DNA from: Nonomuraea jiangxiensis
Lineage (GTDB): Bacteria; Actinomycetota; Actinomycetes; Streptosporangiales; Streptosporangiaceae
Assembly: GCF_900099965.1 (NCBI RefSeq)
Contig: NZ_FNDJ01000034.1
Coordinates: 58,631 to 122,630 of the forward strand
Reading direction: 5' to 3'
DNA: 64,000 nucleotides
Shown piece by piece: positions 1 through 8,590 of this stretch. Each line of letters starts with the position of its first letter. Position 1 is the stretch's first letter. The notes under the pieces are model-generated. The model did not search any database. It worked only from the letters and a program-made list of their open reading frames with translations, and was not told the DNA's origin. The translations under genes were made by a program, and so were the position numbers.

Positions 1-608
1 CCGAGCGCGATCTGCGCGTCCTCCTGGACCTGGCCCTCGGCGGTCAGCAGGAGCTGGCGCAGCGCCGCGCGTACCGAGTGCTCGGACGGGGCCAGGCGCA
101 GCACCTGCATCTCGTCGCGCAGCGCCTCGTGCACGGAGCTGAGGCAGGTGATCACCGGGTGGTCGGGAGAACGGCGGTGGAAGGCGATGATCTTCTTGGA
201 GGTGGTCTCAGGCCGGTAGCCGAGCATCCGGAGCTGGTCGGTGGGCAGCCCGGCCTCGACGAACGTGGCGGTGACGTCGGCGGGGGAGAGGGTGTCGATG
301 GACAGGCGGGTGATGTCCCGGCCCTCGCGCTGGAGCCGTACCAGGGCGCTGAGCAGCGTCGCCCCGGAGTAGTCGACGAACACCGCCGGGCGGGAGAGCA
401 CCTCGGCGCCACGGGCCAGCATGTACGGCACCACGCCGGTGAACAGCCAGCCCTCGGCCGCGCCCGCGTGAGCCTCGACGATGGCCGGCGCCTGCGACTC
501 GTGGTCGTAGTCGAGCCGCAGCGTGCTCACGCCGGGCTGCTCCTCGCAGGTGGCCGCGACGTCGTCGACCAGATCGTGCGGGCCGACGACTCCGATGACG
601 AAACCCAC
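1..608 (-). CDS. Partial uncharacterised protein, possible regulator (C-terminus beyond window)
   Basis: The first 202 codons are visible on the minus strand; the gene runs off the left edge. The GTG start at 608 is chosen because an AAGGAGG ribosome site lies 5 nt upstream. The N-terminus (GFVIGVVGPHDLVDDV) is a beta-strand/loop start like a small nucleotide or ligand-sensing Rossmann-type domain. The visible part is alternating alpha/beta with no membrane segment, signal peptide or helix-turn-helix; a DNA-binding domain could lie in the missing part. It is divergent from the aminotransferase at 656 and shares the palindromic site at 632-643 with it, so it could be the local regulator. That role is inferred from position only; I do not recognise the family with confidence. 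Confidence 0.6.
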   Translation of the reverse strand, partial: MGFVIGVVGPHDLVDDVAATCEEQPGVSTLRLDYDHESQAPAIVEAHAGAAEGWLFTGVVPYMLARGAEVLSRPAVFVDYSGATLLSALVRLQREGRDITRLSIDTLSPADVTATFVEAGLPTDQLRMLGYRPETTSKKIIAFHRRSPDHPVITCLSSVHEALRDEMQVLRLAPSEHSVRAALRQLLLTAEGQVQEDAQIAL

Positions 609-627
609 CCGCGCCTCCTTCTCCCTC

Positions 628-648
628 TTTACGGTCCCGACCGAAAGG
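628..648. promoter_or_regulatory. Palindromic operator A (CGGTC-CC-GACCG)
   Basis: Arms CGGTC (632-636) and GACCG (639-643) are separated by two bases and flanked by T-rich and A-rich steps. The site sits in the 47-bp gap between the divergent starts at 608 (minus) and 656 (plus). It is one of four matching sites in the first 9.4 kb (also 1858, 7858, 9351). Binding by a dimeric repressor is inferred. Confidence 0.6.
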
Positions 649-655
649 TTATCTC

Positions 656-1831
656 GTGACCCTGCACTTTCCCAATATGGCCGAACCCGCGGGCCGCACC
701 CTCGGCGACGAGGAGGTGGCCGCGCTGGAGCGGGTGATCCGTTCCGGCATGCTCAACTCCGTGTGGGGGACCGAGGCGCGGGCGCTCGAACACGAGATCG
801 CGGAGCTGTATGGCTCCCGCCATGCGATCGCGTGCTCCTCCGGCACCGCGGCCCTCCACCTGTCGGTCGTGGCGGCGGCGCCGGATCCCGGTGACGAGAT
901 CATCACGACGCCGATCACGGACTTCGGGACCGTGGCCCCCATCTTGGCGCAGAACGCGGTTCCTGTCTTCGCCGACGTGGACCCGTCCGACGGCAATCTC
1001 GATCCCGGCGCCGTGGCCGCGCTCATCGGGCCGCGCACCCGCGCGATCATGGTAGTGCACCTGTTCGGCGCGCCGGCCCGAATCGGCGAGCTGCGCCGGC
1101 TGGCGGACCTGCACGGCCTCACGCTCATCGAGGACTGCGCGCAGGCGTGGCTGACCGAGCTGCCGGGCGGCCGGTTCGCGGGCACGGCGGGCCACGTCGG
1201 CACCCTGAGCCTGCAGCAATGGAAGCACATCACCTGCGGTGACGGCGGGCTGACCATCACCGACGACGACGAGCTGGCCCGGCGGATGCGGCTGTTCACC
1301 GACAAGGGGTGGGACCGGGCCGCGGGGCGTTCGCACGAGAGCCCGGGCCTCAACTACCGCATGACCGAACTGCAGGCCGCGGTGGCGCGCGCCCAGCTCG
1401 CCAAGCTGCCCGGGGTCGTCGCGTCCAGGCGCCGCACCGCCGCCGAGCTCATCGAGGTCCTGCGCCCGCTGGAGGGACCGGCACTGCGACTGCCCAGGGC
1501 GGACGGGCACGCGTGGTGGCTGTTCCCGCTCGTCCTGCCCGGCGGCGACGCGCCCGAGCTGGCCGCGCACCTGAGCGCGGCCGGGATTCCGGCACGGGCC
1601 GGTTACCTGAAGGAGCCGCTCAACCGGGCCCCGCTGTGGGGCAGGCCCGTGTACGGCTCCTCCCGCTACCCCCTGGAGCACTACGACCCCGCCCCCTGCC
1701 CCGAGGCCGAGCGGATGGTCTCCAGCACGCTCCTGATCATCGACTGGAACGAGCACTACACGTCGGAGCACGTCAAGATCATCGCTGACGCCGTCGCGAG
1801 CCGTCCCGAAAGGGCGTCATCAAGGGATTGA
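656..1831 (+). CDS. DegT/DnrJ/EryC1/StrS-family PLP aminotransferase
   Basis: This 391-residue protein matches the usual length of the sugar/cyclitol aminotransferase family (fold type I PLP enzymes that aminate keto-sugars or keto-cyclitols, usually from Glu or Gln). Visible hallmarks are the SSGTAALHL phosphate-cup segment (61-69), the EDCAQA motif with the PLP-ring Asp at 160, and the Schiff-base lysine K190 in SLQQWKHITCGDGG. That motif departs from the usual S-F-x-x-S-K, so the enzyme is a divergent member. The GTG start at 656 has GAAAGG 8 nt upstream; an ATG at residue 8 is the alternative. It precedes an ABC importer, and a second DegT enzyme closes the island at 12781-13938, which suggests turnover of an amino-sugar or aminocyclitol-like compound. 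The substrate is unknown. Confidence 0.88.
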   Translation: MTLHFPNMAEPAGRTLGDEEVAALERVIRSGMLNSVWGTEARALEHEIAELYGSRHAIACSSGTAALHLSVVAAAPDPGDEIITTPITDFGTVAPILAQNAVPVFADVDPSDGNLDPGAVAALIGPRTRAIMVVHLFGAPARIGELRRLADLHGLTLIEDCAQAWLTELPGGRFAGTAGHVGTLSLQQWKHITCGDGGLTITDDDELARRMRLFTDKGWDRAAGRSHESPGLNYRMTELQAAVARAQLAKLPGVVASRRRTAAELIEVLRPLEGPALRLPRADGHAWWLFPLVLPGGDAPELAAHLSAAGIPARAGYLKEPLNRAPLWGRPVYGSSRYPLEHYDPAPCPEAERMVSSTLLIIDWNEHYTSEHVKIIADAVASRPERASSRD

Positions 1832-1856
1832 CCACTTCAGCGCTGATCGCTAGGTT
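1828..1856 (+). promoter_or_regulatory. Sigma-70-type promoter for the ABC importer operon
   Basis: A TTGACC -35 element (1828-1833) is followed by a 17-bp spacer and a TAGGTT -10 element (1851-1856), close to the actinobacterial housekeeping consensus. The expected start point falls inside operator B, and the lipoprotein gene starts at 1894. The -35 overlaps the stop codon of the upstream aminotransferase. Confidence 0.6.
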
Positions 1857-1872
1857 TCGGTCAGGACCGGTA
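1855..1872. promoter_or_regulatory. Palindromic operator B (CGGTC-AG-GACCG)
   Basis: Arms CGGTC (1858-1862) and GACCG (1865-1869) flank AG. The site begins one base after the -10 box and covers the predicted start point, the classic geometry for a repressor. It matches the sites at 632, 7858 and 9351. Confidence 0.65.
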
Positions 1873-1893
1873 TTCAGGAAAGGAAAGCCGCCG

Positions 1894-3141
1894 ATGAGGA
1901 ACATAGCGGCAACCGGCATCGCGGTCGCCCTCAGCGTCGTGGTGGCCGGATGCGGATCCGGTGGCTCGGGCTCGGACAAGAGCGCGGTGACCCTGTGGAT
2001 GTATCCCGTGATCTCGGACCAGGCCAAGAACCAGGCCTTCTGGGACAAGGTCGAGAAGGACTTCGAGGCCAAGAACCCCACCATCGACGTCACCATCGAC
2101 CAGCAGCCCTGGGACGGCCGTCAGGAGAAGGTCACCACCGCGCTGGCCTCCAGGAAGGGCTTCGACCTCGTCGTGCTCGGCCCGGACCAGATCCCCCAGT
2201 ACGCCGAGCAGGGCACGCTGGAGGCCGTGGACGACGTGATCGCGGCCGACAAGAGCGCCTACCTGCCCAACGCGCTCACCGCGCTGACCGTGAACGGCAG
2301 GCTCTACGGCGTGCCGATCTACCAGACGATCACGGCCCCCATCTACAACAAGAAGCTCTTCGCCGACGCGGGCGTCACCAAGGTGCCCGAGACGCTGGCC
2401 GAGCTGAAGGAGGCCGCGCCCAAGCTGGCCGCCAACAAGATCGCGATCCTCGACTACCCCGGCAAGCCCGAGGTCTCGCTCAACCAGAGCTTCTACCCCA
2501 TCCTGTGGGCCAACGAGGGCTCCGTGTTCTCGCCCGACGGCAAGAGCGTGGTGGTCAACAACCAGCAGGGCATCGACAGCCTGCAGTTCATCCTCGACCT
2601 GAAGGCGGTCGGCGGCCTGCCGGAGAACGCCGCCAGCAAGAGCAACGACATCGAGGGCGGCGCCCTCGCCGCCGGCAAGACCGCGATGTACCACGCGGCC
2701 ACGGCGCTCAACGCCGACCAGCTCGGCGCCGCCATCGGCGCGGAGAACGTCGGCATCGGCCTGCCCTTGGAAGGGACCAAGCGGGTCGCGTTCGGCATCC
2801 CCGGCGGCCTCGTCCTCGCCAAGCACTCCGAGAACAAGGACGCCGCCAAGAAGCTCGCGGGCTACATCGCCTCACCCGAGGTGGCCGCGACGCTGGCCAA
2901 GGAGTCCGGCTTCTTCTCCCCGCGCACCGACGTGACGATCCCCGGCCAGTCGGAGGCGTCCAAGGAGTTCGCCAAGTCCCTGCAGTACGCCTTCCCCGGC
3001 GACACCCACCCCAAGGCCCGCCAGGTCATGGCGATGATCTCGGCCCACATCCAGGCGGCGCTGATCGGCAAGGAGGACGCCAAGACGGCCCTCGACGCCG
3101 CCGCCAAGGAGGGCAACGAACTGCTGGCCAGCGGCGGCTGA
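1894..3141 (+). CDS. Extracellular solute-binding lipoprotein of a sugar-type ABC importer
   Basis: A family 1 solute-binding protein of 415 residues. The ATG at 1894 is preferred over in-frame upstream starts because AGGAAAGGAAAG precedes it and it yields a lipoprotein signal: a short charged N-terminus, a hydrophobic core, then the lipobox VVAGC with the lipidated Cys at residue 20, followed by a Gly/Ser linker. The mature part starts with a VTLWMYP strand and has the two-lobe alpha/beta pattern of oligosaccharide, polyol or glycerol-phosphate binders. Two MalF/MalG-type permeases follow. No ATPase is encoded here, so a shared MsiK-like ATPase elsewhere is likely, as is usual in actinomycetes. 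The ligand is unknown. Confidence 0.92.
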   Translation: MRNIAATGIAVALSVVVAGCGSGGSGSDKSAVTLWMYPVISDQAKNQAFWDKVEKDFEAKNPTIDVTIDQQPWDGRQEKVTTALASRKGFDLVVLGPDQIPQYAEQGTLEAVDDVIAADKSAYLPNALTALTVNGRLYGVPIYQTITAPIYNKKLFADAGVTKVPETLAELKEAAPKLAANKIAILDYPGKPEVSLNQSFYPILWANEGSVFSPDGKSVVVNNQQGIDSLQFILDLKAVGGLPENAASKSNDIEGGALAAGKTAMYHAATALNADQLGAAIGAENVGIGLPLEGTKRVAFGIPGGLVLAKHSENKDAAKKLAGYIASPEVAATLAKESGFFSPRTDVTIPGQSEASKEFAKSLQYAFPGDTHPKARQVMAMISAHIQAALIGKEDAKTALDAAAKEGNELLASGG

Positions 3142-3195
3142 CCCGACCCGGGCCGCCAACCGGCAGGCCCGTACTCTCGAAAGGTGTGAACCCCG

Positions 3196-4062
3196 GTGCG
3201 CCATCGCCTGCGTGATCCGGTCACGGGACTGCTGTTCGTGCTCCCGATGCTCGTCCTGTTCCTGATCTTCAAGATCTTCCCCACGCTCGGCGCGGCGGGG
3301 ATGAGCCTGACGAACTGGAACATCGGCGGCGAGTGGAGCTTCATCGGCGCGGACAACTACACGCGGCTCGTGAACGACCCGAACTTCTGGTCCAGCCTGC
3401 GGGCCACGCTGGTGTACACCGTCATCTACGTGCCGCTCGTCATGGCCGTCTCCCTCGGCACCGCCCTGCTGCTCAACTCGATCGTCTTCATGCGGGGGCT
3501 GTTCCGCGGCATGCTGTTCCTGCCGTACGTGACCAGCTTCGTGTTCGCCGGCATCATCTGGCGCTGGATCTTCGAGTTCGACGGCCTGGTCAACGGGGTG
3601 CTGGCCAAGCTGGACCTCGGTCCCGTCGGCTTCATGGAGCGGGCGGAGCTGGTGCTGCCCGCCCTGGCCGTCGTCTCCTGCTGGAAGGGCTTCGGCTACT
3701 CCATGCTGATCCTGCTGGCGGGGCTGAAGGCCATCCCCGGCTCGTACCTGGAGGCGGCCAAGGTCGACGGGGCCGGCCCCTGGCAGCGCTTCCGCGGCAT
3801 CACGCTGCCCCTGCTCAAGCCCGCCCTGTTCTTCGTGCTGGTGATCGAGACGATCGCCTCGTTCCAGGTCTTCGACACGATCTACGTGATGACCGGCGGC
3901 GGGCCCGCCAAGGCCAGCTACACCCTCATCTACGGCATCTTCGAACGGGGCTTCAGGTTCTGGGAGTTCGGCTACGCGGCCACCTGGGGGATGGTGCTGT
4001 TCGCCATCGTGCTGGTCGTCTCGCTGATCCAGCGCCGCTTCATCGGCAAGGAGAACACATGA
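3196..4062 (+). CDS. ABC sugar-type importer permease (MalF-like)
   Basis: A 288-residue inner-membrane permease with about six hydrophobic segments, the first at residues 10-30. The cytoplasmic EAA loop is clear (EAAKVDGAGPWQRFRGITLP) and is the docking site for the ATPase. The GTG start at 3196 is about 54 nt after the binding-protein stop and is preceded by an AAAGGTGTG stretch. The stop overlaps the start of the second permease (ATGA), so the pair is translationally coupled. It belongs to the carbohydrate uptake CUT1 type. Confidence 0.93.
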   Translation: MRHRLRDPVTGLLFVLPMLVLFLIFKIFPTLGAAGMSLTNWNIGGEWSFIGADNYTRLVNDPNFWSSLRATLVYTVIYVPLVMAVSLGTALLLNSIVFMRGLFRGMLFLPYVTSFVFAGIIWRWIFEFDGLVNGVLAKLDLGPVGFMERAELVLPALAVVSCWKGFGYSMLILLAGLKAIPGSYLEAAKVDGAGPWQRFRGITLPLLKPALFFVLVIETIASFQVFDTIYVMTGGGPAKASYTLIYGIFERGFRFWEFGYAATWGMVLFAIVLVVSLIQRRFIGKENT

Positions 4063-4922
4063 CGATGACGGCTGCGCGCCCCGCCACCGCCCAGGCCAGG
4101 CCGGCCGCCAGGCCGCGCCGCCACGGCCGGAGGTGGCCGCTCTACACGCTGCTCGCGGTCATGTCGCTGCTGACGCTCGGCCCGTTCATCGCAATGGTCA
4201 TCGTGGCGCTGTCGCCCAGGAACGCGCCGACCGTGCCCGCGCAGTGGCCGGACTCGCTCACCCTCGACAACCTCACGCAGGTCCTGGGCGCCTCCGGGTT
4301 CGCCGAGTGGACGCTGAACTCGCTGGTCTACTCGGGCGTCTCCGTGGTGATCATCCTGCTCACCGCGTCGATGGCCGGCTACGCGTTCGCCAAGAAGCGC
4401 TTCCCCGGGCGCGACACCATGTTGTGGACGTTCCTGGCCACCATGATGGTGCCGTTCCAGGCCACCCTCATCCCGCTGTACGTGCTCGTCTCCGACTTCG
4501 ACGGCGCCGACACGTTCTGGGGGCTGATCGTGCCGACGCTGGCCAACTCCCAGGCCGTCTTCCTGATGCGCCAGTTCATCATGGGGCTGCCCGACGAGCT
4601 GTTCGACGCGGCCAAGGTGGACGGGGCCTCGGAGCTGCGCGTCTACTGGACGATCGTGGTGCCGCTGACCAAGCCGATCCTGGCCACGCTGGGCGTGTTC
4701 GTCTTCCTGTGGCACTGGAACGACTTCCTGTGGCCGCTGGTGATCTCCCAGAGCGACGCCACGCGGACGCTGACCGTCGGGCTGACGGTGCTGAAGACCG
4801 AGGAGGCGCAGTGGTCGATGCTGATGTCGTCCGCGGCGATCTCGGCGGTGCCGTGCCTGCTGGTCTTCTTCCTGCTGCAGCGTTACCTGGTCAACAGCAT
4901 CGCGATGACCGGACTGAAGTGA
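4059..4922 (+). CDS. ABC sugar-type importer permease (MalG-like)
   Basis: A 287-residue permease starting at the ATG at 4059, overlapping the stop of the MalF-like gene by 4 bp. A basic, Ala/Arg-rich N-terminal tail (residues 1-27) precedes six membrane segments. The EAA-type loop is DAAKVDGASELRVYWTIVVP. With the preceding permease it forms the transmembrane heterodimer of a CUT1 importer. An in-frame reading upstream of 4059 is an out-of-phase shadow of the first permease and is ignored. Confidence 0.93.
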   Translation: MTMTAARPATAQARPAARPRRHGRRWPLYTLLAVMSLLTLGPFIAMVIVALSPRNAPTVPAQWPDSLTLDNLTQVLGASGFAEWTLNSLVYSGVSVVIILLTASMAGYAFAKKRFPGRDTMLWTFLATMMVPFQATLIPLYVLVSDFDGADTFWGLIVPTLANSQAVFLMRQFIMGLPDELFDAAKVDGASELRVYWTIVVPLTKPILATLGVFVFLWHWNDFLWPLVISQSDATRTLTVGLTVLKTEEAQWSMLMSSAAISAVPCLLVFFLLQRYLVNSIAMTGLK

Positions 4923-4990
4923 CCTGCCGCCCGCGCCGGAGCTGAAGGGCCTACGCTTGTCGCCCGGAATGTCCGGTGAGGGGAGCGACG

Positions 4991-5884
4991 ATGAGCACGC
5001 CGATCGATCCGCGGGCCGCCGGGTTGCGCGACCGCCTGCGCGGCGGGCTGGTCGCCGCCGCGCTGACGCCCATGACACGGGCGGGGGAGGTGGATCTCGA
5101 CGTCGCGCAGGCGTACTTCCGGCGGCTGACCGCCTCGGGCGCCGACGCCCTGGCCGTCCTCGCCCACACCGGCCGCGGCCCCTTCCTCGGCCCGCGGGTA
5201 CGCGCCGGCGTGATCACCCGCGCCCTTCGCACCGGCGTCCCGGTCATCGTCGGCGTCGGCGGCTCCTCTCGTGGGCAGGACGCGGTCGCGGACGCGCGGA
5301 TGGCGGCCGAGCTGGGGGCCGACGGGGTGCTGGTGTTCCCTGAGCCGGGGGATCGGGTGGCGTTGCACGAGGCGGTGTGGGAGGCCACGGGCCTGCCGAT
5401 GATCGCGTTCGACCTGTACACGAACCCGTGCCCGCCCGATACCCTGCGCGGGATTCTGGGCGTCCCCGGCGTCGCCGGCCTGAAGACGGCGTTGTTGTCG
5501 GACGCGATGGGCTGTCAGGAGACGATCGCCCTCACCCGCGAGGCCGGCCGGCTGGCGATCACCGGTGAGGACCGCATGTTCGCCCCCACACTCCTGTGGG
5601 GCGCCCAGGCGGCGCTGGTGGGCATCGCGGCGGCGTCGGTGGAGACGACGGCGGCCGTGATGCGCGCGTTCGAGGGGGACGACCTGCGGGGTTTCGAGAA
5701 GGCGTCCGCGCGGCTCGACCGGCTGGCGGCGGCCACGTTCACGGCTCCCATGGAGGGCTACGTGCAGCGCATGTCCTGGCTGGCCGCGGAGGAAGGGCTG
5801 ATCCCCGGGGAGTACGCGTACGACCCGTACGGACCCGCCCTTCCCGACGGCGAACGCGCCAGGGTGCTGGCGGCCGCCTCGTAG
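4991..5884 (+). CDS. DHDPS/NAL-family class I aldolase
   Basis: A 297-residue protein of the dihydrodipicolinate synthase / N-acetylneuraminate lyase superfamily, which cleaves or forms 2-keto acids through a lysine Schiff base. The ATG at 4991 is chosen over a GTG at 4976 because GAGGGGAG lies 5-6 nt upstream and the family N-terminus fits. Y143 (FDLYTNP) and K165 (GLKTAL) match the catalytic Tyr and Lys. It is unlikely to be the lysine-pathway DapA, because it sits in a transport/aminotransferase/amidohydrolase island and the active-site surroundings are divergent. Cleavage of a keto-deoxy sugar acid or similar product is plausible. It ends 4 bp before the stop of the convergent propeller gene. 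Confidence 0.85.
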   Translation: MSTPIDPRAAGLRDRLRGGLVAAALTPMTRAGEVDLDVAQAYFRRLTASGADALAVLAHTGRGPFLGPRVRAGVITRALRTGVPVIVGVGGSSRGQDAVADARMAAELGADGVLVFPEPGDRVALHEAVWEATGLPMIAFDLYTNPCPPDTLRGILGVPGVAGLKTALLSDAMGCQETIALTREAGRLAITGEDRMFAPTLLWGAQAALVGIAAASVETTAAVMRAFEGDDLRGFEKASARLDRLAAATFTAPMEGYVQRMSWLAAEEGLIPGEYAYDPYGPALPDGERARVLAAAS

Positions 5885-5888
5885 CCGG

Positions 5889-7817
5889 TCAGATGGCGAT
5901 GCGGATGAGGTTGCGCGCCCTGAGCGCGTAGAGGGCGTCGTGCGACGGGTCGATGTTGATCCGGGAGCCGCCGCCGAACCAGTCGCTCGCCAGCCCGTCC
6001 ACGAGCGTGACCGACGTGAGGCGCGACAGGTCGATCTTGTAGACGGCGTTCTCGTCGCTGGTGTACCCGTACTTCCCCGCCAGCACGAGGTCGCCGCCCC
6101 GGTCGCACACCTTCAGCGTGCGGGTGACCTTCCGCCGGCGCAGGTCGTACTCGAACAGGACGCCCTTGTCGGTGATCCCGTACAGGGCGGAGCCGGTGTG
6201 CTTCAGGCTCGTGACGGCCTGCGCGCCGGCCACCGGCTCGATCTCCCAGAGCACCTCGCGGGAACGCAGGTCGAACGCCGCCAGCCTGGCCGTCGGGGTG
6301 ACGGGCGGCGCGCCGAGCCCCTCCTGCGTGCTGGTGCCCATGTAGACGGTGCCCCCCTGGGCGGTCAGCGAGAAGACGGTCTGGCGCTCGACGATCGGGC
6401 GGTAGTTGTCGAGCCTGCCCGTCCTGGGGTCGTACACGTCGAGCGAGCCGTTCTGGTGTCCCGGCTCCGGCTGGGTGGACATGACGATCAGCCCGGTCGC
6501 CTTGTCGTGCACGAGGTCCTTCGGCCGGTCCTGGTTCTGGCCGGTGCGGAAGAGCAGCCTGGCCTCGGGGTCGCCGGCGCGGTGGGAATAGAGCGCGGCC
6601 TGGGTGTAGACGCCGAGGTAGGTGGTGTCCTTGACGGTCATGATGGTCTTGGGCTCGCCGGCGATGCCCAGCCTGGTGACCTGACCGGTGGCCAGGTCGT
6701 GGATGTCGCAGCCGCCCTTGCCGCCGACGTAGACGTGCTCGCCGTCGCAGTGCACGGACATGGGCTCCTCGGGCGCGGCGCGGAAGCCCTTCTGGACATG
6801 GCTGACGTAATCGGTGGTGCCGGTGGCGGGGTCGTAGACGAAGATGCCCGGGTCCTGGACGCCGTAGATGAGGCCGCCGTGCTCCAGGATGCGGCAGGTG
6901 GCCGCCTCCGGGTAGGGCACGCCGAGGACCTCGTACGTGCCGGTCGCGATCTCGTAGCGGTAGAAGGTGCCCGAGGGGCGGCCGGCGAAGTAGACCCAGC
7001 CGTCGTGGATGAGCACCGAGACGACGTACTTCTCGCCGGGGGCGGTGGCCTTGACGACCTTGTACGCGGCCGGGTTCGCCTTCTCCACCACGAGCAGCTC
7101 GGCCAGCGAGTTCATGCCGCCGGCGATGTGCGTGCCGCTGATCGCCATGCTGGACACCCAGTCACGGTCGGCCACCTCGGCGGGCAGCAGCTCGCGCTTC
7201 TCGCCGGTCCGCCGGTCGATGGCGATGAGGTGGGCGTTGGTGCCGACGCCGGCGTAGACGTGGGTGGCGTCGGCCTCGATGCTGCGCACGTACGCCTCGC
7301 CGGGCGCGGGCTGGCCCAGGTCGCGGCTGGTGCCGGTGGCGGGGTCGTACTCGATGACGCGTCCCGGTTCGGAGGTGCCCATGTAGACCTTGCCGTCGGG
7401 CGAGGCGGCCATGGTCCAGATGTAGTTGTCGGTGTACTGGGCCAGCAGGGTGGTGGCGCCGGTGAGCGTGTCGATCTTGTAGAGGTCGGAGCGTGAGTGG
7501 GTGCCGGCGTAGACGTCGGTGCCGACCTTGCACATCGCCCAGATGCCCACGCCGGTGGGGATGTCGAAGTGGGCGGTGACCTTGTCCTGGTTCAGGTCCC
7601 ACGCGCCCACGACGTTGGGCGACAGGCCGCGCGAGCCCAGGTAGAGCACGTCGCCCACGAACTCGGCGTTGCCCAGCGGGGCGGCGACGCTGGCCGGGCC
7701 CAGGTCGGTGATCGTGCCTTCCGGATCACGGGGGGCGGCCAGTGCGGGAGCGGCGGGGAGGGTGAACGCGGCGGCGGAGGCGGCTGCGGCTTGGAGAAAA
7801 CGACGGCGAGGGATCAT
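5889..7817 (-). CDS. Secreted (Tat) beta-propeller protein, PQQ/WD-like repeats
   Basis: This 642-residue protein starts at the ATG at 7817, with AAGGAG 9-10 nt upstream. The N-terminus MIPRRRFLQ followed by an Ala-rich hydrophobic stretch and an APALAA cleavage-like site is a twin-arginine signal. The rest is built of repeated blades with recurring G-x-V-Y-x-G-T strands and Y-D-P-A-T-G turns, as in PQQ-like or NHL/WD propellers. No catalytic signature is obvious. It is paralogous to the propeller at 9397-11400, with which it shares the opening G-P-A-S-V strand and the V/A-A-F-D-L-x-S-R segment. The two amidohydrolase-type genes lie immediately upstream on the same strand. It may be an extracytoplasmic binding or lyase-like enzyme for the imported compound; this is inference. 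Confidence 0.8.
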   Translation of the reverse strand: MIPRRRFLQAAAASAAAFTLPAAPALAAPRDPEGTITDLGPASVAAPLGNAEFVGDVLYLGSRGLSPNVVGAWDLNQDKVTAHFDIPTGVGIWAMCKVGTDVYAGTHSRSDLYKIDTLTGATTLLAQYTDNYIWTMAASPDGKVYMGTSEPGRVIEYDPATGTSRDLGQPAPGEAYVRSIEADATHVYAGVGTNAHLIAIDRRTGEKRELLPAEVADRDWVSSMAISGTHIAGGMNSLAELLVVEKANPAAYKVVKATAPGEKYVVSVLIHDGWVYFAGRPSGTFYRYEIATGTYEVLGVPYPEAATCRILEHGGLIYGVQDPGIFVYDPATGTTDYVSHVQKGFRAAPEEPMSVHCDGEHVYVGGKGGCDIHDLATGQVTRLGIAGEPKTIMTVKDTTYLGVYTQAALYSHRAGDPEARLLFRTGQNQDRPKDLVHDKATGLIVMSTQPEPGHQNGSLDVYDPRTGRLDNYRPIVERQTVFSLTAQGGTVYMGTSTQEGLGAPPVTPTARLAAFDLRSREVLWEIEPVAGAQAVTSLKHTGSALYGITDKGVLFEYDLRRRKVTRTLKVCDRGGDLVLAGKYGYTSDENAVYKIDLSRLTSVTLVDGLASDWFGGGSRINIDPSHDALYALRARNLIRIAI

Positions 7818-7850
7818 TCGCTGCTCACTCCTTGTTAAGTTCCGCCGCAC

Positions 7851-7879
7851 GCTATAACGGCCTAGGCCGTAATGTCCAG
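7851..7879 (-). promoter_or_regulatory. Promoter for the 5889-7817 propeller with operator C (CGGCC-TA-GGCCG) in its spacer
   Basis: On the minus strand a CTGGAC -35-like element (7879-7874) and a TATAGC -10-like element (7856-7851) are 17 bp apart. The spacer is filled by the palindrome CGGCC (7858-7862) TA GGCCG (7865-7869), extending to a perfect 14-bp palindrome. The operator overlaps the stop codon of the upstream amidohydrolase. It matches sites at 632, 1858 and 9351 in arm length and spacing. Confidence 0.55.
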
Positions 7880-8590
7880 ACCGAAGAGCCGGGCCGCGTT
7901 CCGCCACGCGACCAGCTCGGCCGTCTCCGCGTCCAGGCCCGCCGCCGCCACCGCGCCGAACGCCGAGGCCGGGTCGATGAGCGTCGAGTCGGTCCCGAAG
8001 AGCAGCCGGGCAGGGTCCACCGCGGCGGCCACCCGCGCGACGCGGCCCGCGGGGGCGTGGGAGTAGCAGGGCTCAAGGAAGAGCCGGTCACAGGCGTTCG
8101 CGGCCTCGATGGCGTGGGCGTAACCGTCGGCGCCCATGTGCCCGGCGATGACTCGCAGGCCCGGCGTGTCCAGGCAGGCCTGCGCCAGATCCAGCACCGT
8201 GGCGCCCCAGGTGTGCACGAGCGCGGGCACCCCCGCCTGCGCGACCATGGCCAGCGCCTCGCGGGTCTGGGGCGAGGAGACGGGCGACCCGGTGTAGTCG
8301 GTGTGGATCTTGACGCCGACGAACCTGCCGGTGGGCAGATAGGCGCGCAGGTCCCGCTCGGCGTCCGCCGGCCTGCGCGGGTTGACGGTGACGTAGCCGA
8401 GGTGGCGGGGCTGGGTCTCCAGCCAGGCGGCCAGGGCCCGGTTGCCCGCGGGGGCGTCGTAGATGACCGCTTCGGTGGCCGAGACGATCGACAGGCCGAT
8501 GCCGAACCGGTTCATGGCGCTCAGGTTGGCGCCGGCCACGTCCATGGTGAAGAACCAGGGGCCCCAGTGCGCGTGCACGTCGATGATCAT
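7862..8590 (-). CDS. Amidohydrolase_2-type TIM-barrel metal hydrolase or decarboxylase
   Basis: A 242-residue protein. The strand-1 metal motif H-x-H is present at residues 6-8 (IDVHAHWG), followed by GVKIHTD with a Lys/His pair on the middle strand, a VHTW strand, a GHMG strand and a C-terminal FGTDST Asp, the standard ligand set of the Amidohydrolase_2 family. Relatives hydrolyse lactones or decarboxylate aromatic or sugar-derived acids. The start at 8590 overlaps the stop of the 8587-9312 gene by 4 bp, so the two are coupled. It resembles the complete amidohydrolase at 12065-12784 in the opposite module. Confidence 0.85.
   Translation of the reverse strand: MIIDVHAHWGPWFFTMDVAGANLSAMNRFGIGLSIVSATEAVIYDAPAGNRALAAWLETQPRHLGYVTVNPRRPADAERDLRAYLPTGRFVGVKIHTDYTGSPVSSPQTREALAMVAQAGVPALVHTWGATVLDLAQACLDTPGLRVIAGHMGADGYAHAIEAANACDRLFLEPCYSHAPAGRVARVAAAVDPARLLFGTDSTLIDPASAFGAVAAAGLDAETAELVAWRNAARLFGLDITA

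Noticed and set aside
4991..5884. Lysine-pathway DapA
   Set aside because: The gene sits in a transport and catabolic island, with divergent surroundings of Y143 and K165.
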